A stretch of DNA of 64,000 nucleotides, from assembly GCA_038277395.1 (NCBI GenBank), contig CM076196.1, forward strand, positions 82,029,786 through 82,093,785, read 5' to 3'. The position numbers were made by a program, and so were the translations under genes. The notes beneath the pieces were generated by a model. The model was not told the origin of the DNA, did not search any database, and saw nothing but the letters and a program-made list of their open reading frames with translations. This DNA is from Dryocosmus kuriphilus (Eukaryota > Arthropoda > Insecta > Hymenoptera > Cynipidae). Every line of letters starts with the position of its first letter. Positions within the stretch are counted from its first letter, which is position 1. Positions 47,500-59,600 of this stretch are shown here, in pieces.

Positions 47500-48248
47500 A
47501 TATTTTTCTTAGCGTTTTCAATCCGAATGAATCTGATTTAATCTGATTTTGGATTTACAAGTTACAATTTTTCATTTTTGAATGTTTATTTTCGTACGAA
47601 ATTGCTCAAATTTTATTGGTTCAAACTTAAATTGTACAATCATTTAAATTTCGTACTCTGTCCTTGCTTTTCAGTTTATTTGTCTATTTATACATTTTCC
47701 TAAGAATTCTTCGAATATTCCCTGGTTTTAATAACAGAAACTTCTAATTTTGAGAAAGTTAATTATCGAAACCATTTATAATAAATAAATAAAAAAGAAA
47801 TCCAAAAAGTCAGTATTTTATGTGACCTTGAATTGAAGATTTTGGAAAACCGCAATCTCGTTTATATAAAGCAGAAAGAAGGTCGTAGGTCGTAGGGTCA
47901 GTGTTGCCAAGCCGCATTGAGTGTTTGCCAAATTCTACTGACCCAGTACAGTTACCGAACGAACAGAAATAGAATCTCCGATCTCGTGTGTTTTTCCAGG
48001 TAAAGTGCGGAATTTAGGGTTGAACGTTGAATTTGACTTTTAAATCTCCCTAACAATGCACTAATGAACATTCTCTGATCTGTCGCGAAAAATGGCTTGT
48101 ATGTAAATGTGATCAGTGAAAATAATTCCTTAACGAAGAGACTGAACAAAAAATTACGAAGATAAAATCAGAAGTAAATATAAAGCAGCTATAGTTTTCA
48201 GAGTCATGAATAAGTTTCTAATTATTCAAAGTTGCGGTTTTATATTTA
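47500..48248. other. Intergenic, no gene seen
   Basis: No recognised feature. Confidence 0.4.
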
Positions 48249-48256
48249 GTTTCTTA

Positions 48257-49272
48257 GGGTGCAGTTCCGAATAGCGGATACCTCCGATTTATTTAAAACT
48301 ACGTACACTTATGTATTTTGACTCGCTGATTACGAAAATAATAGCGAAAATACCCGGAAATTTGATTTTCATGGTGAAAGCCATAAAAAACCCATAAAAG
48401 TGATGGTATTTTATGTTTATCTCAGTAAATATGCAAAATATAAAAAAAATCTTTTGAACAAAAGTTATGCCCAGGATAAAAATACATATTTTATATTCTA
48501 TATATTTATCACCTAAATCCATTATTTTCCGAGAAAAATGGGATAATGTTCCAGAGAGTGTGACGAAGACATTCGAGCGTGCGAGAGAAAGAGAGAGAAA
48601 ATAAACAGTAGGGAGCTAATCCACGCCCAGATGTGAGATGAAAAACGGTAAAAAGTGTAATAAATAACGTTGCTCGAACCCTTACCCTTTTCCAACGTCA
48701 CGTGGACTATGTATGCACTGACTAGTTACGAAAATGCGTTCAGCCACGCTCGGCCCCTTTTCCAGAGGAGGTGGAGGGGGGGGGGGGGCTAAACATGCAC
48801 TGATTGGTTACGGAAATGCGTTCAGCCACGCTCGAATCCCTTTTCCAAGGTGAGGGAGGGGGGGGGGGGGCTAAACATGCACTGGATGGTAACGGAAATG
48901 CGTTCAGTCTCGCTCGACCCCCTTTCCAGGGTATGGGGGGGGGGGGGGGGCTACACATGCACTGACTGGTTACGGAAGCGCAATCCTCATTATCTTGAAA
49001 AATCATGGTTTAAGAGAAAAAGTATATAGAACATAAAAGATGTATTTTTATGCTGGCTACAACTTTTGTTTAAAAGATTTTTTTTTATATTTTATATATT
49101 TACTGAGATAAACATAAAAAATCATCACTTTTATGGGTTTTTTTATGGTTTTTACCATGAAAATCAAATTTCCGGGTATTTTCACTATTGTTTTCGTAAT
49201 CAGTGAGTCAAAATACATAAGTATACGCAGTCTTAAATTATTCGGAGGTATCCGCTATTTGAAACTTTATCC
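48257..49272. mobile_element. 1016 bp foldback with 8 bp target duplication
   Basis: GTTTCTTA lies directly outside both ends (48249-48256 and 49273-49280). The termini GGGTGCAGTTCCGAATAGCG and, complemented, GGATAAAGTTTCAAATAGCG align without gaps. Arms of about 250 bases pair throughout (GATACCTCCGA, TACCCGGAAATTTGATTTTC and ACTTTTGTTTAAAAGA words). The core is a G-rich tandem repeat. An 8 bp duplication is the hAT hallmark, so a non-autonomous hAT is inferred. Short frames in the core are repeat artefacts. Confidence 0.85.
48700..48985 (+). repeat. Tandem repeat of about 82 bp with long G runs
   Basis: Units start at ATGCACTGAYTRGTTACG near 48714, 48796, 48878 and 48956 and contain AAATGCGTTCAGCCACGCTC, CCCTTTTCCA and a run of 12-16 G before CTAAACATGC. 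Three G runs at regular spacing lie on one strand, so guanine quadruplex structure is plausible. Run lengths are the least reliable part of the sequence. Confidence 0.9.
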
Positions 49273-49280
49273 GTTTCTTA

Positions 49281-51027
49281 TTTTATCATTTCTTTTAGAT
49301 TTCAAACATTTCAATTTTGTGAATAAAGTCTTTATTAGAATCTTCTTGGCGTCTTTCTTGACTGAAAGCTTTCAAACTTTGAAGTTTGCGAACATTTCGA
49401 ACTTCGGTATTAAGAAAATTAAAATCGATCTATATCTTGTATAATAAAACAAATTGTAGGTATATGTATTTTATAAGAATTATTCTTTTTGAATTAGTCT
49501 CGTGAGTTTGAAAAATAAACGACGGTGGTAGAATCGATTTAAAGAAATGTTTCGTTTCATATTTTAATCCTTAATGGCCAGCGCAGGGTAATTTATCGCT
49601 CTGTCGAGTTTCTGCAGTGTTCTACAGTACTTGACAGGAAAACTCGAACTTTACACGCGAATTAAAGCATTAATACCTTATTGTTGCATAATTGAAAAAT
49701 ATTCCCTTAAATTGAAGTCTTTCTTAAAAAGTGTTTAAAAATGTTATTATTATATTTGAAAGGAAATCTTATGCTTTATAATTAATAATAAAATTAATGT
49801 TAGAAAAAATCATGTATGCTTTTTAATAAAAGTACAACTTTCCTAATTAAGGGCAGTAATAATTTAATTAAAGGACCATTATCGAAATAATAGCCTGTCT
49901 CTTGTATTTGACAGTAATGAGAATCTATTAATAATAATTATATTAATAATTGATGGAAAGACAAAAAACCCTTTTAAGAGATTAGAATCTACAGTTAATT
50001 GGTTATTTCAGTATTTCAAACAACTTTTTAAATAATTAACAAGAATAAAGAGCAACAATTCATTTATAGATTAATAACAAAATTGAGAATAAAATATGAA
50101 TTACAACAAATGAAGAAGTCAAAGGAAAGAAGAAGTTAGTTTAATAAAAATGGGCAAAATTGTTATGTAATCATTTTTGTTCCACAAAAATTCCTATTTT
50201 TTCTATCAAAGATGAATATTTGATTTATCACTCCAAAAAATAAATTTGGATATTATAGCTATACCAGGATGGGTTTAATTGGAATAATCGAAAAATATTT
50301 TCTGTTTATACAAGTAAATAAAAGTCCGGCTGATTGTTTGCTTCTATAAAACGCTTTTTTTTCATATTTTATGGAAAATCTTCCCTGTGCATTTTGATTT
50401 GTCATGCTGTGGAAAGTATTTACATTTCAGATATGTGGATATTGAATTTTCTTGAAGAGGACGGCCTCAAAATTAACATTTAATAATTAATCTATTGGAG
50501 TGGAATGATCTCTAATCTATTTTTCCATAAGTTTTCACATGAAAAAGTGATGGAAGAGAAGTTTAAAAATGATCTTATAAAATAATCTTTAACTGTGAAA
50601 AAAGATCCTTTTTCGCTCCTCTGGGAATCGAGCCCAGATCGATAATTTAATTAATTTTATATTTTTTATATAATAGAGAATAATATGATTTATAGTCGAA
50701 GAATATTAGATCCAAAATCATTAGTATACCTGTTAGTATTAGTTTTAGAGTGAAGACATCTTAAAAGCAGATAAATAACACCCTATTTATAATACAATGG
50801 CCCCCCCATCTTATTATAACCGAGTCAAGCGCTGCTAACTTCGATGATTGAACACGAAGCCTTAATAAACCATTCCATATGTCTAAGCAGAAAATTAAAC
50901 ATTGATTTTACAGACTTCTTGTTCGTTTATTTCTTTTATTAAGATGAAAGATTGTATCTCCTATCATTAATACCAATATAAAAATAGTAAGTATATAAGT
51001 AAGTATATATAATAATTATTTAAAAAA
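49281..51027. other. Intergenic, no gene seen
   Basis: At 50612-50640 the minus strand reads GATCTGGGCTCGATTCCCAG, like a tRNA T-arm, but no other tRNA part is present. The rest is featureless AT-rich DNA. Confidence 0.4.
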
Positions 51028-51417
51028 ATTCATTGTCAACATGTTTCGATTCAAATTTGAATCCTATTCATGACAATTTTTATAAAATTTTAAAAGTAGT
51101 AGTATAATAATCAGAATTAATGGAACATTCCGTATATTTTGTAGAGAACAGGTTTGTGAAATCTAACGTTAGTGTCCATTTTGTTAAACACATTTTTCTT
51201 TAACAAAATGGACACTAACGTTAGATTTCACAAACCTGTTCTCTACAAAATATACGGAATGTTCCATTAATTCTGATTATTATACTACTACTTTTAAAAT
51301 GTTATAAAAATTGGCATGAATAGGATTCAAATTTGAATCGAAACATGTTGACAATGAATTTTTTAAAATAAACAACAAAAAAACCCAACAAAGCCGTAAC
51401 AGTTTCAATTATGTAAA
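51028..51417. mobile_element. Hairpin element, family F2 copy 2
   Basis: Related to 40366-40881: AACATGTTTCGATTCAAATT, AACATTCCGTATATTTTG and CTAACGTTAGTGTCCATT on the left are mirrored on the right. The loop is shortened to about 20 bases. The left outer 50-60 bases found in copy 1 are missing, while the right side keeps AACAACAAAAAAACCCAACA. The arms match each other (GACACTAACG both sides) more closely than they match copy 1 (GTTCAT/AACACTAACG). Confidence 0.8.
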
Positions 51418-52275
51418 AATAGTAATCTCGGTAGTGAATTTTTAAAAAATAATTTATCAGTATTAAATATTTTATAAACAAAAAAATAAGACTAGAGATT
51501 TTCATTTTTTGAGAATTTTATCTTTTAAAAGAAATAGCACACTATAAATCTTAAATATAAAATTTTACAAAATATTTTCATATAGTAGATACATTAATAA
51601 TTTTAAATACAGAATATATGTATATAAAATGAAGATCGAGGTGAAAAGCAAATTCTAACTTTTTCTTAAAATTCATCCTTCGACACTTTATCCTTAAAGA
51701 AATGTCAATATTTATAGAAATAGCTGAAAAAAATATCAATCATTTTCTCGTTAGGAATATATTCGACAGTTCCTCTCTGGATCAATAATAACAGTAAATT
51801 ATACCAATTCTACTATAATTTAAGGTCATAAATTTCTATTATTTAATAAAAATTTGATTGATCTAATAGTGCATTTTACAGTAAAAACTTTTATGCTACG
51901 CAAATTGGTTTTTCAATTTACGATGTAAAGTAAATAGAAAAAATATCAGGTTGAACAAATGAACACCGCAATGATAAAAATCAATGTCAAAAATAATATC
52001 AATGCCTATAATTGTCAAAACAATTTCTGAATAAAAAATGCGTAAACTCAAATACCTTCAGAGCAATTTTAATCATTATTGCATCAGCAGCTATTATGAT
52101 CACAAAAGTTATCTATTGACTTACTCTCTGCATCAGTAATTTACTATATACATGCGAAAACAGACACGATTGAAATATATTTGTTTTTTTTGTAGTCAGA
52201 TGTTTAAAAAATGCGAAAAAAATTTAAAGATTTTCTAAAACATACTAGATATAAGAAATTACATCAGTTTTTGGA
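51418..52275. other. Intergenic, no gene seen
   Basis: No recognised feature. Confidence 0.4.
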
Positions 52276-52277
52276 CC

Positions 52278-52290
52278 AAAAAAAAAAAAA
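52278..52290 (-). terminator. RNA polymerase III T-run terminator of tRNA-Leu
   Basis: A run of A on the plus strand is a run of more than ten T on the minus strand, starting one or two bases after the tRNA 3' end. Confidence 0.85.
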
Positions 52291-52291
52291 T

Positions 52292-52371
52292 TGACAGCGG
52301 TGGGATTCGAACCCACGCCCTCTCGGACTGGTGCCTAAAACCAGCGCCTTAGACCGCTCGGCCACGCTGCC
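52292..52371 (-). tRNA. tRNA-Leu (anticodon TAG)
   Basis: On the minus strand: acceptor GGCAGCG with CGCTGTC (one G-T pair), A-box TGGCCGAGCGGT, anticodon arm CTGGT-TTTAGGC-ACCAG giving anticodon TAG. A long variable arm typical of leucine tRNAs follows, then B-box GGGTTCGAATCCC in the T-arm. Discriminator base A follows the acceptor. No intron is present. This is the one gene in the window that looks intact and functional; it serves cytosolic translation of CTA-type leucine codons. A T run just downstream on the same strand would end RNA polymerase III transcription. Confidence 0.95.
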
Positions 52372-54371
52372 TTGGAGTGAGGACTTGGAAATAGTGCCAC
52401 AAGAACCGGCGGGAAACTCGAGGCCGAAAATTTCTTTGAAAAATCAGTTTTAGTCCAAAAATAATATTTTAAACATATTTCTGTACTTTTTGTAAAAAAT
52501 TGTCAAGATAATGGCAAAAAACTGTATTTTTTGACAAATTAATTTTCTATTAAGTATTTGTTTATTTATCGATTTCTAATTGTAAGCTTTCAATAATTGT
52601 ACATTAACTCTTTGTGAATAGTTGAAGCGCACTGTCATTTTATTTTTCATTATTTACTCTCTTTTTTCATTTATTATTATAGTAAAGTTTATAGCGATAT
52701 ACTAGTGTGAAAAATGTTTAAATTATAGTTAATTTAGTAACAATAATTTATGATTTTGAAGAAAAATTCAATTTTTCTAAATTTGTAATTAAAGAAACTA
52801 AAGGAAGCTCCAGTGCAGCATTTGAAATTCGATAATAATTCGTTAAACATTTTATGATATACAGAGTGCATAAATTATTATTTTTAATATGAAATATAGG
52901 TACACATTTGTTAATAACATTTAAACATTCAACAAACGAACTATTTTCAAAACCAATTGCATCATAGAGATATGTACTTCACACAATTTTGTAATTATTA
53001 CAAAATTAACATTATTATTTATATTTTGATAATTTGTTATATTATATTAAATTAAAAATAACATATGAAACTTTTTACCTAATATGAAGAATAACAACTT
53101 AAAAAAATTCTTCTTTTTAAATAAAAATATAATGAGGTCAAACCGTCAAAGTCGCTTAATATTAATAGTAGTTCACGAGAGAAACGAGTGCATAAGTAAA
53201 ATGTTCGCCATTCCCTGCGTTTTTTCCAGACGATTGCAACTGTTTAGTCACAATCCACTGAATATCGGTAGCAACGTGGATTTTAAAACCGAGTTACCAT
53301 GGAACGACTTACCTCAGAAACACGTTACAATTTTATGAATTGACTAGTAAAATTAACTTATTCTTTTATTGCTTTTACTATTTTTTCTAGTTCCTAGTAA
53401 ATTTTATTCAACTTAACTAGCATAGTCCCAGATTTTTTCGCAGTGTACCCGAAAATAAAATTCACTTTTTCACAAATTGAATTATAGTGTTTGATAGTTG
53501 GACTGATGAAATTGTAAAAAATATTAATAGTTTAGCAGTTCACTACATAATCGAATATAGTAAAAAAAAACGCAAGTTTATTTTACTAATGTCAATTAGT
53601 GGAAATACTGACTAACTCTTTAGTGATTTTGATACTAATAAATTAGTGAACATTTCTTGTCCTGTTTTGAACTTGAATGCAGTAAGCTAAAATCGAGGAT
53701 AAAATAGTAGTAAATGTGTAAATAATTCTTATTTTTTCATTTTGAAGCAAAAACTTTTAAATGCGTTTACTAAACAATTAGTAATTTTTCCACTATCAAA
53801 TTAGTAAATATTTCGACTAATAGAATTAGTAATTTTCTATACCAATCTTCAGTGGCTCACTTTTTTTAGATTGAATTAGTATAATTTCACTAGTAATCAG
53901 TAAAATTGTACTAATTTGGATTTAGAGACCAAAAATTAATTTTGAAATCGCTTCGATGTATATCTTCTGTTCGGATTTTAAATTTGAAGATTCAAAAAAA
54001 TTTTCTTGTGGGCCAAAGTTCAGATAAACCAAGAACATTTTTCTAAAATATTTCTTTTGTTTAAACTTAAACAAAAATTTAACTAACAAATACTACAGTC
54101 GACAAACTTTTACGGCGACCTACTTCGACTTTCCAGCGAGTTGAACTATTAGCAGTACTTAATTCACTTGGCTTCTACTTTTCAGTAAAGATGATTCTAG
54201 TTCATATTTGCTGGAAAGTAGTAGTCAAACGAATTACTCAATTATGAAGTGGGTCCTCTTCAGCTGCTTACTGGTATCCTGTGCTAGCAAGTATCAACTA
54301 AAAGCATTAGTATTACTTCTATGTTGAACTTTGTACTCAAAGGTAGAAGTCAAACGATATTATCTCCTAAT
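52372..54371. other. Intergenic, no protein gene seen
   Basis: ACTAGTAAAATT and related words recur at 53340-53410 and 53870-53920. A block TAATTTGGATTTAGAGA at 53920 reappears as TAATTTAGATTTAGAGAG at 57226 and GATTCAGATTTAGAGAG at 60339, a small dispersed repeat. The 84-residue frame at 53084 has no recognised domain. Confidence 0.4.
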
Positions 54372-54379
54372 GTGTAAAG

Positions 54380-56629
54380 TAGGGTGGCTCAAAATGACTT
54401 TTTTTTTTGACGACGCACCCCCCTATTTTGTGAGGTTTCCGGAGAAAATAATTCCCTATTTTTTTTTTTTTTTTTTTTTTTTTTGATTCTTAGTGCTGCC
54501 TCAAGGGCCCCGAAAAATACAAGGGATTTTACATGGGAAAATGATGATTTTTAGAAAAATGAGGTAGAAATTTCTGGGCTTATAGTTAGCTTTCGGGACA
54601 TTATCAGAACCTTTTGGAGAGTCTTCAAGGAATAATTTCTGATAAACAACTTTAAATTTTCACCCCCCCCTACCCCCTCCAGCAGAGCCCCAAAAATGCC
54701 CCGAAAAACAGAAATGGAGAATTTTGACCGAAATTGGCACAAAAGAGTTTTGTTTTTCCATTTTCGCACTATAACTTGTTGTTACTCGATAAGACAAATA
54801 TTTTTTATCATTTGTCAACTAATTTTTAATTGTTTAAACAATTTATATTTGTTTAAATAATCTTTTTTTTCGCGACAGCACATTACGAGGTTATTGTTTG
54901 CGTTTAACCAGACACTAAGACATTTTCAAGGATACTTATTTATGTTTCAAGTGGTTTTAAATTGTTTAAACAATTTATTATTATTTATTTTCAACTTTCT
55001 CCAAAAAACAGGTACAGACCTCTAGTTTTTTTTTTAATTTGCTCAACCTTGACGTTTGAAATTAAATATACACGAAAATCAGATGTCATGATACTATTTT
55101 TTCAACAAATTTGTTTTTGTTTAAACAATTTTCTATTATTTATTTGTAACTTTCTCAAAGAAACCGTTGGAGAACTCTAGTTTTTTTTTTAATTTGCTCA
55201 ACCTTGTCGCTTAAAATTAAATATTTACAAAAATCTAATTTTATGCTATCATTATTGCAACAAATTTGTATTTTTTTAAACAAGTTTATGTTATTTATTT
55301 GTAACTTTCTCAAAAAAACCGGTGGAGAACTCTAGTTTTTTCTTAATTTGCTCAACCTTGGCGCTTAAAATTAAATATTTACAAAAATCTAATGTTATGC
55401 TACCATTATTGCAACAAATTTGAATTTTTTTAAACAATTTTTGTTTGTTGTAACAATTTTTTCCGAACGAAAATGGTTGATATTTTGTATTTTCCGTAAA
55501 TAATGCTGTAATTTTTAATTTTTTAAAGCAGATTTTTTTTCTGAGAACATTTTGTAATTGTTTAAACAAATACAAATTTGTTGCAACAATGGTAGCATAA
55601 CATTAGATTTTTGTAAATATTTAATTTTAAGCGACAAGGTTGAGCAGATTAAAAAAAAACTAGAGTTCTCCACCGGTTTTTTTTGAGAAAGTTACAAATA
55701 AATAACATAAACTTGTTTAAACAAATACAAATGTGTTGCAATAATGATAGCATAACATTAGTTTTTTGTAAGTATTTAATTTTAAGCGACAAGGTTGAGC
55801 AAATTAAAAAAAAACTAGAGTACTCCACCGGTTTTTTTGAGAAAGTTACAAATAAATAATATACAATTGTTTAAACAAAAACAAATTTGTTGCAAAAATA
55901 GTATCATGACATTTGATTTTCATGTATATTTAATTTCAGACGACATGTTTGAGCAAATTTAAAAAAAAACTAGAGTTCTGTACCTGTTTTTTGGAGAAAG
56001 TTGAAAATAAATAATAACAAATTGTTTAAACAATTTAAAACCACTTGAAACATAAATAAGTATCCTTGAAAATGTCTTAGCGTCTGGTTAAACGCAAAAA
56101 ATAACCTCTTAATGTGCTGTCGCGAAAAAAAAGATTATTTAAACAAATATAAATTGTGTAAACAATTAAAAATTAGTTGACAAATGATAAAAAATATTTG
56201 TCTTATCGAGTAACAACAAGTTATAGTGCGAAAATGGAAAAACAAAACTCTTTTGTGCCAGTTTCGGTCAAAATTCTCCATTTCTGTTTTTCGGGGCGTT
56301 TTTGTGGCTCTGCTGGATGAGGTAGGGGGGACGAAAATTTAAAGTTGTTTATCAGAAATTATTCCTTGAAGACTGCCCAAAAAGTTCTGATAATGTCCCG
56401 AAAGCTAACTATAAACCCAGAAATTTTTACCTCATTTTTCTAAAAATCATCATTTTCCCATGTAAAATCCCATGTATTTTTCGGGGCCCTTAAATCAGCA
56501 CTAAAAATCAAAATAAAAAAAAAATAAAAAATAGGGAATTATTTTCTCCGGAAACCTCACAAAATAGGGAGGTGCGTCGGTCTCTATCATTAAAAAAAAA
56601 TTTCCAATGCATTTTTGAGTCACCCTATA
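54380..56629. mobile_element. 2250 bp foldback with 8 bp target duplication
   Basis: GTGTAAAG lies at 54372-54379 and 56630-56637. The ends read TAGGGTGGCTCAAAA and, complemented, AGGGTGACTCAAAAA. The arms of about 1.1 kb pair over their whole length: TTTTGTGAGGTTTCCGGAGA at the left end mirrors TCTCCGGAAACCTCACAAAA at the right. Each arm holds several units of about 165 bases with AACTCTAGTTTTTT, TTGCTCAACCTTG and GTTTAAACAA words. The centre is near 55500. The 8 bp duplication and TAGGGTG termini fit a non-autonomous hAT. Short frames within are not genes. Confidence 0.9.
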
Positions 56630-56637
56630 GTGTAAAG

Positions 56638-59600
56638 TTATATTATAGTAAGAAAACTGACCATACTCATATATGAACATAAACAGGTTTATTATGCGGA
56701 TTGCTGGAGTATAAAAAATAAACTGAAATAATAAGAGAAGAAGAACACAAGGGCGGCAATAATTTACTTAAAATAGTACATTTAAAGAATATAGTTCCCA
56801 ATGTTAAAACAGGATAACAACTATTATTGTTTAAAATTACAAATTCTCCATTTATTTATAATTTTTTGGACACGGGATGGAATATTATTTTATCTTGACA
56901 AACTCATATATAATTTTATATTCAAAGCTAGGCCCAAAGAGTTTAAGATTATGTAATCTCATGAAATTTTACGTCAAAATTTTTTTGTAGACACACATAC
57001 TTGACAAAGTATTTATTCTCGATAAAATTTTGTCGTAATTAAAAATTTTCTAAGGTAAAACTTAGTTCACGTGCATTTCAGAAAAGTAGATTAATATTTT
57101 TTTCAACACTTTTCACATATTTTTGTATTATTACATATTTAAAATGGTTCATCAAATGAAGAAAGTCAATTAAAAGACAGTACCCAAGAATTAGCTGATA
57201 ACTCTAAAAATTAGTAAAATTTTCACTAATTTAGATTTAGAGAGTTAACTTCTTCTGCATGATTTCAAGCATATCTTGTTTTTTTCACATGCTCCACATC
57301 ATGTTTAATAATTTCGTCCTCAAAAAAAATTTTAGAACAATTGAATATAAAAACTTTTTTAAGTCGATGAAGCACCAATTAATTTTGAGACAGACACTAC
57401 AATCTGAATTAGTGAAAACTGAACCACTAATTTACTTTTCATTATTTTTTTGGCTGCGTTTAGTCGTCCAGAAAAATTGTCGAAAAATTGACAGAGCTGG
57501 AAAGGGGATCGACTAGTCATCCTGAAATTTCAGGATGACTAGCCCACTTGTAAAAAATATTTGACTACGCATTCCGAATTTTGGGGCGACGAGACAGTTT
57601 GTATTTCTTTTAGTAGTTTTCAAATTTTCATTTGTAAGTTTTAGCAAAAATGCATAAAGAGGCTTTCATATTACATAAACAGACTGTATATTTTGAAACG
57701 AGATACAAATTTCCTGAATTTAAAACAAATGTGATTAATCACATAACGATCATAACGATAATGACAATGATGTAATAAAAAGTGAAAATAATGAATGGAG
57801 AGAATGTAGAGATAATAGGGAAGAGAATTAGTTCCAAGAGAAAGAAAGCTAGGAGATAATCGGCGATCATGGAACAAGCCAATGAGAGCACACAAGCTTA
57901 CTCCCGACATTTGGCAACTTTCCCATGCACGTGACAAAAACGTGCCACTGCTTATTATCTCTTCGCCGCTTGCTAATTCACGGTCGGGGCTCGTTTTTCC
58001 ATAAATACTATAGAACGACCTATTGAAATTTATACTGTAAATGCTCAGTGCATAGAATACGCTCATTAGTATACTTTTCATGACATTACAATCCCATTAA
58101 GGCACAGAAATTAGTGTCATGTTAAATTTGTTTATTGATTAACAATAATAGTTGAATATTCTGCATTCATTTTCTTTATAAATGTCATTAACGGAATCAT
58201 CACAGAAAAATTTTTCATCATTCAAAAAAATATTTTATTTATCCCCAGAAATAACTAAGCCTAACTATTACACTTAAATAATTATTAGAAGCTATTAAAA
58301 AAAATTTCTTTGACAATAAATACCTGTAAAGAAATTTTTTTATGATTTTTAGTAAAATTACTTGGAATAATATTTAATAATTTCTAATATACTTCAATTT
58401 TCAATTTTTATGATATTTGCTTTCAAATTTTCTATAATTTAAAATTAATTGAATAGATATCGTGAATTTTGTACAATATTCAACTAAATTACTCTTGAGA
58501 ATGGAACTTATTCTGATATTGACTATTATATCTAATAAACTTAATTGTTGATCATGAAGAATTGACTAATCAGTAACAGATGTTAATGTGAATTATTTAA
58601 TATTCATTCAGTATCACAAATTAATTCAATTTGCTTAAAATGATATCAATTTAGCAGTTAGTGTAATAAATTGAGGTCAAATGAATGATGAAAGATGAAC
58701 TTTAAATTCTCATTAGCAGTTCCATTCGTGCACCAATTTGGACCTGTAATATAATTTTATATAGTTCGATAAGAATGAAAATTTCCCATTGGGAAATTCA
58801 GTCGAATTCGCTCAGAAATGCACGATAGGTACTATTGGAAATCCAATATCAAACGCTTATAGCATTATGGGTAAGGGAATATTAGAAAAAGATCATTTAA
58901 GTTTTAACAGCAATCTATAGAATTTTTCGCAAAGGAACTAGTTTCACTTCAATGCATTTAGTTAGTAATCAGTAAAAAATTATACTTTTTAAAAATTTTA
59001 TGAGAATTTCCATCTTCTGCTTGTTCTAAATTGCAGGCAATTTCCGCTTTAAAAATGATGAAACGTGAAGTGAAATTTAAATTGATGTGTCGTGAAATGG
59101 TTTTCCTTCAAAGAATCTAAACTGAGTAAAGTTTACAGAAGAGATAATGAAAAAAAAGGAAATATGAAGCCACTCATCTTTTGGTTTTCCGTCATATTCA
59201 GTATTTTTTGCAAGAAACTGTATGAATATGCATACATATATGAATAACTTAAGTTTAAAGCTTTTCCAATAAGAAATCATCAGTGGTAAATTATTGATTA
59301 TTAAATTTCTTTTAAATACCGGAAATTAAAAGAGATTTTTAAAACAACTTTTCAGAAATTTATTAATATTAAATAATCGAAATTTTTAGATTTTTTATGT
59401 ATCAAGTTTAAAACCGCAAATAAATATTAAAACAATACATACATTTTCTTACTTTCACCCCTTTTTGGAAAAATTATGATTAGAGAACAGTATAAGTATT
59501 ATATATTTTTTTCTTTGCCTGAGCCAATATAAAGTTTCAAATTTTCTAGTTTGAAATCAATCAATTTAACAACCTGCTAAATCTTTATCGTTTGAATTTT

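Noticed and set aside
48740..49006. Proline-rich 88-residue frame
   Set aside because: The proline runs are the complement of the G runs in the 82 bp tandem repeat.
57671..58081. 136-residue minus-strand frame as a host gene
   Set aside because: It has no recognisable domain, no neighbours with splice signals and a composition like random AT-rich sequence; length alone is not enough over 64 kb.
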